Assembly: GCA_016180705.1 (NCBI GenBank)
Contig: JACPAU010000028.1
Coordinates: 1-7,594, forward strand
Direction of reading: 5' to 3'
Source of the DNA: Candidatus Methylomirabilota bacterium
Lineage (GTDB): Bacteria > Methylomirabilota > Methylomirabilia > Methylomirabilales > JACPAU01
DNA length: 7,594 bases
The notes under the pieces were generated by a model. That model did not search any database and was not told the DNA's origin. It saw only the letters and a program-made list of their open reading frames with translations. Position numbers and translations under genes: made by a program. Positions 1 through 7,416 of this stretch are shown here, in pieces (the stretch's first letter is position 1; every line of letters starts with the position of its first letter).

Positions 1-311
1 GCGGGATGAAGCGGCGCCTCGCCCTGGCGAAGGTGATGCTGGTCGAGCCGACCGTCCTTCTCCTGGACGAGCCCTTCACCAACCTCGACCAGGCGGCGGT
101 GGCGCTGCTCGAGGCCCACGTGGCGGAGATCCTTGCCCGCGGGGGATCGGTCGTGATGGCGACCCACGACCTGACGCGGGGCTATGCGACCTGCGGCCGG
201 GCAGCCGTCCTGGTCGGCGGGCGCCTCGTCTACGAGGCCCCCGCGCGGGCGGGCGCGATGGAGGCGCTCCGCGCGGCCTACGTCGCCGCGACGGGCGAGG
301 CGGGAGGGTAA
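1..311 (+). CDS. ccmA: Heme exporter ABC ATPase CcmA, 3' half (5' truncated by window)
   Basis: This is the C-terminal half of an ABC-type ATPase. The reading frame is open from position 3 and ends at TAA 309-311. The visible part starts inside the ABC signature (a Gly followed by MKRRLALAKVML). It continues with Walker B (VLLLDEP, Asp at 66-68, Glu at 69-71), a D-loop (NLD) and the H-loop His (ATHD, His at 165-167). Walker A and the Q-loop lie upstream of the window. CcmA proteins are usually a little over 200 residues, so about half is seen. The ATPase alone could belong to many ABC systems. The assignment to CcmA rests on ccmB starting 2 nt downstream and on the following ccmCDEFH. With CcmB, and the CcmC/CcmD partners, it uses ATP hydrolysis at the cytoplasmic face to release heme-loaded CcmE from CcmC. 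The internal ATG at 6 is not the true start because the signature motif extends upstream of it. Confidence 0.9.
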   Translation, partial: GMKRRLALAKVMLVEPTVLLLDEPFTNLDQAAVALLEAHVAEILARGGSVVMATHDLTRGYATCGRAAVLVGGRLVYEAPARAGAMEALRAAYVAATGEAGG

Positions 312-313
312 GG

Positions 314-982
314 GTGGGGCGCATCTGGGCCGTGGCCCGCAAGGACCTGCTCACGGAGGGGCGGAGCAAGGAGACCCTCAACGGGCTCCTCTTCTTTGCC
401 GCCCTGGTCCTCCTGGTCTTCGGATTTGCCCTGGGGCCGGACCCGGCCCGTCTGTCGCAGGCCGCCTCCGGGGTGCTGTGGGTGGGATTCATCCTCACAG
501 GGATGCTCGGGCTGACGCGGGCCTTCCAGGCCGAGCGGGAGAACGAGTGCCTGGAAGGGCTCCTCCTGTACCCGGGCGACCGGGGGGCCCTCTACCTGGG
601 GAAGCTCCTGGGGAACATGGTCTTCATGCTCGCGCTGGAAGTAGCCGTCTTCCCCTGCTTCGCCTTCTTCTACAACATGGCCCTGTGGGACGCCCTCCCC
701 GGCCTGCTCCTCACGGCCGCCCTGGGGACGGTCGGCTTCGCGGCCGTGGGGACCCTGTTCGCCGCCATGACCATGCACCTGCGGGCCCGGGAGGTGCTGT
801 TCCCGCTCCTCCTGCTCCCCTTCGTCGTCCCGGTCCTCCTCGCGGCCGTGAAGGCGACGGAGGCGTTCCTTCGGGGGGCGGGGCGGACGGAGGCCTTCCC
901 GTGGCTCGTGCTGCTCGCGCTCTTTGACCTCGTCTTCGTGACCGTCTCCCTCTTCGCCTTCGAGTGGGTGGTGGAGGAGTGA
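314..982 (+). CDS. ccmB: Heme exporter membrane subunit CcmB
   Basis: This 222-residue integral membrane protein is the permease-like partner of CcmA in cytochrome c maturation. It has about six hydrophobic segments, near residues 23-41, 50-70, 95-120, 128-152, 160-182 and 196-217. An N-terminal cytoplasmic stretch (RKDLLTEGRSKETLNGLLFF) resembles the conserved CcmB start. The FALGPD motif at 38-43, the GVLWV segment near 53 and the acidic LEGLLL region near 80-85 are also typical of the family. The length matches the usual 215-230 residues. The GTG start at 314 is 2 nt after the ccmA stop and is preceded by a GGAGG-type ribosome site (302-308) at good spacing, so translation is probably coupled to ccmA. 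The stop TGA is 980-982 and ccmC follows after 2 nt. Confidence 0.93.
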   Translation: MGRIWAVARKDLLTEGRSKETLNGLLFFAALVLLVFGFALGPDPARLSQAASGVLWVGFILTGMLGLTRAFQAERENECLEGLLLYPGDRGALYLGKLLGNMVFMLALEVAVFPCFAFFYNMALWDALPGLLLTAALGTVGFAAVGTLFAAMTMHLRAREVLFPLLLLPFVVPVLLAAVKATEAFLRGAGRTEAFPWLVLLALFDLVFVTVSLFAFEWVVEE

Positions 983-984
983 CG

Positions 985-1659
985 ATGGCGCGGGGCGGCT
1001 CCCGCCTGATGCTCGTGCTCGGCCTCGCCGCCGCCGCGGCGCTCCTCGTCGGCCTGTACACGGGGCTGGTGCGGGCGCCGGCCGACGCCGTCCAGGGGGA
1101 GGTGCAGCGGATCATGTACCTGCACGTGCCGACGGTCCTCGTCGCCTACCTGGCCTTCACCGTCGTCTTCGTTGGCAGCGTCGGGTACCTCCTGACCCGG
1201 CGCGAAGGCTGGGACATCCTGGCCCACGCCTCCGCGGAACTGGGGGTGCTCTTCACGGCGCTCACGATTGCGGCCGGCGCGATTTGGGGCAAGCCGACGT
1301 GGGGGGCCTGGTGGACCTGGGACGCGAGGATCACGACGACCGCGATCCTGCTCCTGATCTATCTCGGCTACTTGATGCTGCGGGCGGCCGTGGAGGACCA
1401 GACCCGGGGCGCGCGCTACGCCGCCGTCGTCGGGATCCTGGGGTTCCTGGACATCCCCATCATCCACAAGTCGGTCGAGTGGTGGCGGACGCTCCACCAG
1501 CCGTCGTCGCTGGCGCGGGGAGCCATCGATCCCGTCCTCCTCTTTCCCCTGTGGCTGAACATCACCGCCTTCGCCCTCCTGTACGCCTTCCTGCTGGCCC
1601 AGCGGATGGAGCTGGGCCGCCTCGAGGCGGAGCTCACGCGCCGGCGGTTGGAGGAGTAG
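985..1659 (+). CDS. ccmC: Heme-handling protein CcmC
   Basis: CcmC (224 residues from ATG 985) is a six-helix membrane protein that presents heme on the periplasmic side and attaches it to CcmE. The tryptophan-rich WWD heme-binding motif is seen as WGAWWTWDARIT at residues 106-117. Two histidines flank it: H47 (MYLHVP) and H171 (WWRTLHQP). They are 124 residues apart, the same spacing as the axial heme ligands His60/His184 known in E. coli CcmC. The ATG at 985 is preferred because GGAGGAG (973-979) sits 5 nt before it. An in-frame GTG at 979 would overlap the ccmB stop as GTGA but lies inside that ribosome site, and a GTG at 964 is further off. The protein ends at TAG 1657-1659, with ccmD starting 2 nt later. 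Length and order are normal for the family. Confidence 0.96.
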   Translation: MARGGSRLMLVLGLAAAAALLVGLYTGLVRAPADAVQGEVQRIMYLHVPTVLVAYLAFTVVFVGSVGYLLTRREGWDILAHASAELGVLFTALTIAAGAIWGKPTWGAWWTWDARITTTAILLLIYLGYLMLRAAVEDQTRGARYAAVVGILGFLDIPIIHKSVEWWRTLHQPSSLARGAIDPVLLFPLWLNITAFALLYAFLLAQRMELGRLEAELTRRRLEE

Positions 1660-1661
1660 GG

Positions 1662-1799
1662 GTGGAAGCCTGGGGCTACATCGGCGCGGCTTACCTTCTG
1701 GCGGGTGCCGCCCTCTTGGTCTACCAGGTGCGGATCCGGCGCCGCCTCGCGACGGCCCGCCAGGCCCTTGCCCGCCTGACGGGCGAGCGGCGGCCATGA
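1662..1799 (+). CDS. ccmD: Small membrane protein CcmD
   Basis: This 45-residue protein has one N-terminal membrane segment (about residues 5-21, rich in Ala/Leu/Tyr) followed by a strongly basic cytoplasmic stretch (RIRRR, residues 24-28) and a short amphipathic tail. This is the layout of CcmD, the small subunit that associates with CcmA/B/C and is needed to release holo-CcmE from CcmC. Sequence conservation in this family is low, so the call rests on size, topology, the aromatic start (EAWGY) and the exact position between ccmC and ccmE. The GTG start at 1662 is 2 nt after the ccmC stop and 5 nt after GGAGGAG (1650-1656). The stop TGA (1797-1799) overlaps the ccmE ATG at 1796, giving ATGA. 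A longer frame upstream of 1662 overlaps ccmC and is rejected. Confidence 0.88.
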   Translation: MEAWGYIGAAYLLAGAALLVYQVRIRRRLATARQALARLTGERRP

Positions 1800-2250
1800 A
1801 GCCGCGGCACCGGAAGTTCCTGCTGGGAGGCCTGGTGGTCGCCGCGGCGCTCGGCTACCTCATCTTCGGCGGGCTGCAGGAGACCCTCGTCTATTTCGTG
1901 ACTCCCACGGAACTCCGGGAGCAGGGGGAGCACGCGGTGGGGAGGGCGCTCCGGGTCGGGGGGATGGTGGAGACGGGCTCGGTCCTGTGGGACCCGCGCA
2001 CCCTCGACCTCGCCTTCCGCCTCTCGGACGGGGTGGCAAGTGTCCCGGTGCGGCACCGGGGGGTCCCGCCCGACCTGTTCGCCGAGGGGCGCGGGGCGGT
2101 TGTGGAGGGGACGGTGACGGCCGACGGCGTCTTCCAGGCCAGCCAGATCCTCGCCAAGCACTCGGAGGAGTACCGGCCGCCCCGAGAGGGGGAGGACCGG
2201 GACGCGCTCCGGGAGCGGTTCAAGTCCCTCCTGAAGGAGAAGCCGGCGTC

Positions 2251-2254
<4 letters not shown>
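1796..2254 (+). CDS. ccmE: Periplasmic heme chaperone CcmE
   Basis: CcmE (152 residues) receives heme from CcmC by a covalent bond to a histidine and hands it to CcmF. Residues 1-7 are basic, residues 8-26 form the membrane anchor, and the rest is the periplasmic beta-barrel domain (VTPTEL at 35-40, LRVGGMV at 52-58, VVEGTV at 102-107). The heme-attachment motif is LAKHSEEYRPP, with H122 as the probable attachment site and Y126 four residues later, matching His130/Tyr134 of E. coli. The His-type motif separates it from the rarer Cys-type CcmE of some archaea and deltaproteobacteria. The charged C-terminal tail (residues 127-152) is probably flexible. The ATG at 1796 overlaps the ccmD stop. 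The stop TGA (2252-2254) overlaps the ccmF GTG. Confidence 0.96.
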
Positions 2255-4202
<1,948 letters not shown>

Positions 4203-4206
<4 letters not shown>

Positions 4207-4685
4207 GGCGCGGCCGCACGCGCCGGCTCGCGGCGGCCGCGGCGGCGCTCGTCCTGACCGCCCTGGCGAGCGGTACCTGGGGCGCGGTCTCGGAGGAAGA
4301 GGTCCAGCGGGTCGCCTCGCACCTTCGCTGCCCGGTCTGCCAGAACCTCTCGGTGGCCGATTCCCCGTCCGAGATGGCGAAGGAGATGCGGGGGCTGATC
4401 CGGGAGCGCCTCGAGCGGGGAGAGACCCCGGAAGAGGTCACGGCCTACTTCGTGAGCAAGTACGGCGAGTGGGTCCTCCTCTCGCCGCGTCCCAGCGGCT
4501 TCAACCTCCTCGTCTGGCTGCTCCCCTTCGCGGTGGTCCTGGGAGGCGCGGTGGCGGTTTGGACCGTCGTCCGGCGCTGGCACGCCCGGGCCGGCGCGGC
4601 CGCGCCGGCGCGGCCGGCCGATCCCGCCACCCTGGAGCGGGTCCGCCGGGAGGTGAAGACGCCGGAACGGGGATCCCGCGCGTGA
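4203..4685 (+). CDS. ccmH: Apocytochrome c thioreductant CcmH (CcmL-type)
   Basis: This 160-residue protein matches the short CcmH/CcmL form, equal to the N-terminal half of E. coli CcmH. It has an N-terminal signal sequence (basic residues 2-8, hydrophobic 9-22, likely cleaved near 27-28). The periplasmic three-helix domain follows, with the redox motif LRCPVCQN (C43 and C46), then a C-terminal membrane helix (about residues 101-120) and a basic Ala/Pro/Arg-rich cytoplasmic tail. The cysteine pair reduces or holds the CXXCH thiols of apocytochrome so that CcmF can attach heme. ATG 4203 overlaps the ccmF stop and follows GGAGG (4191-4195) by 7 nt. The partner thioredoxin gene ccmG, often found just before it, is not here. 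The gene ends in a GTGA overlap with the next frame. The tail after the membrane helix is longer and more basic than I would expect. Confidence 0.94.
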
Positions 4686-5566
4686 CGGTCATCCTGTTCG
4701 CCCTCCTCTTCGCGGGGGTCGCGGCCGCCGTGGCCTGGCCGCTCCTCCGCCAGCAGCGCCCAGCCGCCGTGCCCCCGGAGGCGCCTCCCGATCCACGGCG
4801 CGATCTCGTCCTACAGAAGACCGAATTGTACGCCCAGATCCGCGACCTGGACTTCGACTACGCGGCCGGGAGTATCGCCGAGACGGACTACCCGGCAACT
4901 CGCGCGAAGCTCGAGGCCGCCGCCGCCGAGACGCTCGAGGCGCTGGAAGCACTCGGCGCGCCGCCGCCGCCCGCGGCCGTCGGCCCCGGCCAGGCACCGG
5001 CCCCGGCGCCCCGGGCCGGCGGCCTGCGCCTGGCGCTCCTGCTCGGCGGCGTCCTGGGGCTCGGCCTCGCCCTGGGCTACTTCCTTGCCACATCGGTCGG
5101 CCCGCGCGGCCCGGACGGCTCGCCCACGGGGACCGTGGGCGGGCTCGGAATGCGAGGGCCCGGCCGCGGTGCGGCCGCGACGCCCCTGGAAGAGGCCCGC
5201 GCCCTGGTCGAGCGGGGGGAGGTGGGAAAGGCCCTCGAGATCTACCGGACCATCCTGGGGCAGGACCCCCGGAATGTGGAGGCGATCACGCAGCTCGGGG
5301 TAATCCTCGCGCGGGCCCGGAGCTTCGACGAGGCGCACCTGGCCTTTGATCGCGCCCTGGGCATCGAGCCCAACGCCCCCCTCCCGCTCTGGGAGAAGGG
5401 GCTCGCCTACTTCCAGGCGGGCCGCCCGCGCGACGGGGTGAGGGTGTGGGAGCAGCTGATCGCCGTGGCCCCCACCGATGAGCGGGCCGCGTTAGCCCGG
5501 CAGATGATCGCGCGGGTGCGGGAGAGCATGGGCCGGCCTTCGGGGTCCGGGGGATCCCCGCGGTGA
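4682..5566 (+). CDS. ccmI: CcmI-like TPR protein of cytochrome c biogenesis
   Basis: This 294-residue protein resembles CcmI, the TPR chaperone that holds apocytochrome c for the CcmF/CcmH ligation complex. It begins with a membrane helix (residues 2-20) and a cytoplasmic region with the family-like LYAQIRDLDFDYAAG segment (residues 49-63). A Pro/Ala-rich linker (about 95-112) and a second membrane helix (about 115-138) follow. A periplasmic C-terminal part (about 168-285) holds tandem TPR-like helical pairs (for example GKALEIYRTILGQDP and FDEAHLAFDRALGIEPNAP). The two-helix plus TPR layout matches CcmI and the C-terminal half of E. coli CcmH. It contains no cysteine. The GTG start at 4682 overlaps the ccmH stop (GTGA), with an SD-like GGGGA 8 nt before it. 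The C-terminal residues are Gly/Ser/Pro-rich. The gene symbol is by position and architecture, as sequence conservation of CcmI is weak. Confidence 0.82.
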   Translation: MTVILFALLFAGVAAAVAWPLLRQQRPAAVPPEAPPDPRRDLVLQKTELYAQIRDLDFDYAAGSIAETDYPATRAKLEAAAAETLEALEALGAPPPPAAVGPGQAPAPAPRAGGLRLALLLGGVLGLGLALGYFLATSVGPRGPDGSPTGTVGGLGMRGPGRGAAATPLEEARALVERGEVGKALEIYRTILGQDPRNVEAITQLGVILARARSFDEAHLAFDRALGIEPNAPLPLWEKGLAYFQAGRPRDGVRVWEQLIAVAPTDERAALARQMIARVRESMGRPSGSGGSPR

Positions 5567-6309
5567 GCGCCCGCCCCGCCGTCGTCCTCTTCGACCTCTT
5601 CGACACCCTGGTGGACTTCGAGCGGGACCGCCTGCCCCTGGTGCGAGTGGCGGGCCAGGAGGTCCGGACCAGCGGCGCCGCCGCCCACGCCGCGCTCCAG
5701 CGGGCCTACCCCGGCATCACCCTGGAGGCCTTCTACGAGGCGTTCGTGGAGAGTTTCCGGGAGGTGAACGCGCGCCGGGAGCGGGACGGGATCGAGGTGA
5801 GCGCCGAGGAGCGCTTCGAGCGCTGCTTCGCGCGCCTGGGCCTTCCGGAGACGGAGGCGACCGCGGCGGTGCGGCACGCGGCGCTGGCCGCCCACATGGG
5901 GGCGCTGGCCGCCGCGACGGCCTGTCCGCCGGAGCGGCGCGAGGTGGTTCGGGGGCTGGCCTCGCGCTACCGGATCGGCCTCATCAGCAACTTCGACCAC
6001 GGGCCGACGGCGCGGGCGCTCCTGACGCGCCACGGCTTCGACTCCGTCTTCGAGGTGGCGCTGATCTCGGCGGAGGAGGGGGTCCGGAAGCCGTACCCCG
6101 AGATCTTCCACCGCGCCTGCCGGGCGCTCCGCGTTCTCCCCGGAACGGCCCTGTTCGTCGGGGACAGCCTCGGCGTCGACGTGGCCGGCGCCCGGGGCGT
6201 GGGGATGCCGTGTGTCTGGGTGAACCGGGAGGGGGCGCGCCCCGGCCCCACCGATCCGCAGCCGGACCACACGATCCGACACCTCCCCGAGCTCCTCAGC
6301 CTCCTCTAG
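5563..6309 (+). CDS. HAD-superfamily hydrolase (haloacid dehalogenase-like)
   Basis: This 248-residue cytoplasmic protein is a HAD-superfamily hydrolase with all four motifs. Motif I is VLFDLFDTLVD (nucleophile D11, T15), motif II is LISNF (S142), motif III is a lysine in VRKPYPEIF (K176), and motif IV is FVGDSLGVD (D201, D206). An alpha-helical cap lies between motifs I and II (about residues 20-120), which is the C1-cap layout. The second Asp of the usual DxDxT is replaced by Phe (F13). That pattern is seen in dehalogenase-type members, whereas phosphatases usually keep the Asp. Substrate cannot be inferred. The GTG at 5563 overlaps the ccmI-like stop (GTGA), with GGGGA 8 nt upstream, so it appears to be the last gene of the ccm transcript. 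It ends at TAG 6307-6309, just before the only intergenic gap of the window. Confidence 0.9.
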   Translation: MSARPAVVLFDLFDTLVDFERDRLPLVRVAGQEVRTSGAAAHAALQRAYPGITLEAFYEAFVESFREVNARRERDGIEVSAEERFERCFARLGLPETEATAAVRHAALAAHMGALAAATACPPERREVVRGLASRYRIGLISNFDHGPTARALLTRHGFDSVFEVALISAEEGVRKPYPEIFHRACRALRVLPGTALFVGDSLGVDVAGARGVGMPCVWVNREGARPGPTDPQPDHTIRHLPELLSLL

Positions 6310-6312
6310 CCC

Positions 6313-6342
6313 TTGCCGGCCTCCGGGCCTTTCCGATAAGAT
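6313..6342 (+). promoter_or_regulatory. Possible sigma70-type promoter before the PA2779-like gene
   Basis: TTGCCG (6313-6318) and TAAGAT (6337-6342) each match 4 of 6 positions of the -35 and -10 consensus, with an 18-nt spacer. The -10 candidate lies in the most AT-rich spot of the gap. It would start transcription near 6349 and serve the second gene unit. It is a by-eye call, and in an unknown lineage the consensus may differ. Confidence 0.35.
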
Positions 6343-6343
6343 A

Positions 6344-6355
6344 CCGGCGCGCCGG
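6344..6355. repeat. Perfect 12-nt palindrome in the intergenic gap
   Basis: CCGGCGCGCCGG is its own reverse complement. Its centre (6349/6350) coincides with the start point expected from the candidate promoter. It could be an operator half-site pair or simply GC-rich chance sequence. It partly overlaps the hairpin that follows. Confidence 0.4.
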
Positions 6356-6376
6356 AGGAGCAGTTCCCTCCTCGGC
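6351..6376 (+). repeat. Inverted repeat / RNA hairpin in the 5' leader
   Basis: GAGGAG (6355-6360) pairs with CTCCTC (6368-6373) across a 7-nt loop. GCC (6351-6353) pairs with GGC (6374-6376) with one bulged G at 6354, giving a 9-bp stem. No T-run follows, so it is not a classical terminator. It lies about 30 nt before the ribosome site of the PA2779-like gene. It might stabilise or regulate the leader. Its left arm is itself Shine-Dalgarno-like. Confidence 0.4.
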
Positions 6377-6407
6377 CTCGCTCTCATCCTGATCTCCCGG
6401 ATCCCCC

Positions 6408-6415
6408 AAAGGAGG
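6408..6415 (+). promoter_or_regulatory. Strong Shine-Dalgarno site for the PA2779-like gene
   Basis: AAAGGAGG is followed by 6 nt and ATG 6422. This is the best anti-SD match in the window. It fits a gene that opens a new unit, whereas most upstream genes rely on stop/start overlap. It also fixes the start of the next gene. Confidence 0.8.
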
Positions 6416-6421
6416 CGACCG

Positions 6422-6838
6422 ATGGCCCCCATCCGTCTCGGCCTCACCCGACCGTCCCCCTGGCGCTCGCTGGTCTGGCTTTTGGTGGTTTGGATGGGGG
6501 GGCTCGCGGTCGTTCCCGCCCCCGCGGCGGCGGCCCCCGCCCCGAGCCATCTGGCGCTTGCCGGCCCCGAGCGCGGCACCGACCTCGAGACTCTCCGGGC
6601 GTTCCTGGAGCGGAAGGTCGTCCGCCAGCGCCTCGCCGATCTGGGCCTCTCCGCGGAGGAGATCCAGGCCCGGTTGCCCGCGATGACGGACGAGCAGGTC
6701 CACGCCGTGGCGAGCCGGATCGAGGGGCTGCAGGCGGGCGGGAACGGCCTCGGGCTCGCGATCGGCATCCTGGTCATCGTGCTCGTCATCATCGTGATCC
6801 TGAAGATCACGGACACCAGGATCATCGTGACCAAATGA
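6422..6838 (+). CDS. PA2779-type small membrane protein, possible C39 peptidase substrate
   Basis: This is a 138-residue protein with hydrophobic ends. Residues about 16-31 form a signal-type hydrophobic segment, followed by an Ala/Pro-rich stretch (32-41) with possible signal-peptidase sites. A predicted helical middle part (about 55-103) contains ERKVVRQRLADLGLSAEEIQ and a repeated-turn pattern (LPAMTDEQVHAVASRI). A Gly-Gly pair at 106-107 (GLQAGG) stands directly before a 20-residue hydrophobic stretch (about 109-128) and a short charged end. The layout (short secreted helical domain, GG, C-terminal membrane segment) and the peptidase immediately downstream match the PA2779 family of Pseudomonas. 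The function of that family is not established. The strong ribosome site before ATG 6422 sets the start. The stop TGA (6836-6838) overlaps the ATG of the peptidase, so the two are probably made together. Confidence 0.78.
   Translation: MAPIRLGLTRPSPWRSLVWLLVVWMGGLAVVPAPAAAAPAPSHLALAGPERGTDLETLRAFLERKVVRQRLADLGLSAEEIQARLPAMTDEQVHAVASRIEGLQAGGNGLGLAIGILVIVLVIIVILKITDTRIIVTK
6795..6824 (+). repeat. 8-bp inverted repeat just before the peptidase start
   Basis: TGATCCTG (6795-6802) and CAGGATCA (6817-6824) can form a hairpin with a 14-nt loop, ending 10 nt before ATG 6835. The AGGA in the right arm (6818-6821) is the only weak Shine-Dalgarno-like string before the peptidase gene, so folding could hide it until ribosomes translating the upstream gene open it. 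It lies inside the coding region for the hydrophobic Ile/Val-rich tail, so codon repetition may explain it. Confidence 0.35.
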
Positions 6839-7416
6839 GGCAGGCACCGCTCCTGGCCGGGCTCTTCCTGCTCGTCGCCTGCGCCAGGCCCTCGGCCGAA
6901 GCGGTGCGGGCGGCCGTCGCGGCCGCCCCGACGGCTGGCGCGCTCCTCGCCGTCCCCTTTTTCCCGCAGGAGGAGTTCCAGTGCGGCCCGGCGGCGATGG
7001 CGAGCCTGCTCGCCTACTGGGGGCGGCCGGCCGACCCCGAGGCCATCGCGGAGGCGATCTACCTCCCGCGCCTGCAGGGCACGCTCAGCCTGGATCTGCT
7101 CCTCTACGCGGAGCGGCGCGGGCTCACGGCCCGCCTCCTCGACGCGAGCCCCGAGGCGCTCAAGGCCGCGCTCCGGGCCGACCGCCCGGTCATCGCGCTG
7201 CTCAACGTGGGCTCGCGCCTCGTGCCGACGTGGCACTACGTCGTGGTCGTGGGGTACGCCGACGGTCCGGATGCGTTCGTGGCCCACGACGGGCGGTATC
7301 GGGAGCGGGTCTTTCCCTATGAGGACTTCGCCTGGCGGTGGCAGGCGGCGGGGCGGTGGGGGCTCCTGGTGGAGCCTCGCGCAGGCGGCTCCGCTCGCAG
7401 CCCTGGTCCTTCTTGA
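6835..7416 (+). CDS. C39-like cysteine peptidase lipoprotein (PA2778-type)
   Basis: This 193-residue protein begins with a short lipoprotein signal peptide: hydrophobic residues 5-14, then lipobox LVAC with C16 as the probable lipidated cysteine. No Asp at +2 suggests outer-membrane sorting in a Gram-negative cell. The mature part is a C39-like papain-fold domain: VPFFPQEEFQCGPAAM with catalytic C50 and a probable oxyanion Q45, THE-like helix region, then H134 in TWHYVVVVGY and a likely D152 in AHDGR. C39 peptidases typically cleave after Gly-Gly. The Pseudomonas PA2778 family joins this domain to C-terminal TPRs, but here the frame ends soon after WGLLVEP, with an 11-residue tail of atypical codon use. 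TPR-like sequence follows in another frame. The ATG at 6835 overlaps the stop of the PA2779-like gene. An upstream extension in frame would overlap that gene entirely and lacks the signal peptide. Confidence 0.85.
   Translation: MRQAPLLAGLFLLVACARPSAEAVRAAVAAAPTAGALLAVPFFPQEEFQCGPAAMASLLAYWGRPADPEAIAEAIYLPRLQGTLSLDLLLYAERRGLTARLLDASPEALKAALRADRPVIALLNVGSRLVPTWHYVVVVGYADGPDAFVAHDGRYRERVFPYEDFAWRWQAAGRWGLLVEPRAGGSARSPGPS

Noticed and set aside
964..984. Earlier GTG starts for ccmC (964 or 979)
   Set aside because: Both would overlap ccmB, and the ribosome site GGAGGAG (973-979) is ideally placed for ATG 985. The extension would add only a Gly-rich stretch.
5550..5559. 10-nt palindrome GGGGATCCCC at the ccmI/HAD junction as a regulatory hairpin
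   Set aside because: It leaves no loop for an RNA hairpin unless pairs are lost. It is better explained as part of the repeated GGGGA ribosome-site context.
6318..6332. Terminator after the HAD gene (GGCC-TCCG-GGCC followed by TTT)
   Set aside because: The stem is only 4 bp and the T-run only 3, too weak for an intrinsic terminator, and it overlaps the spacer of the candidate promoter. Read-through into the second unit remains possible.
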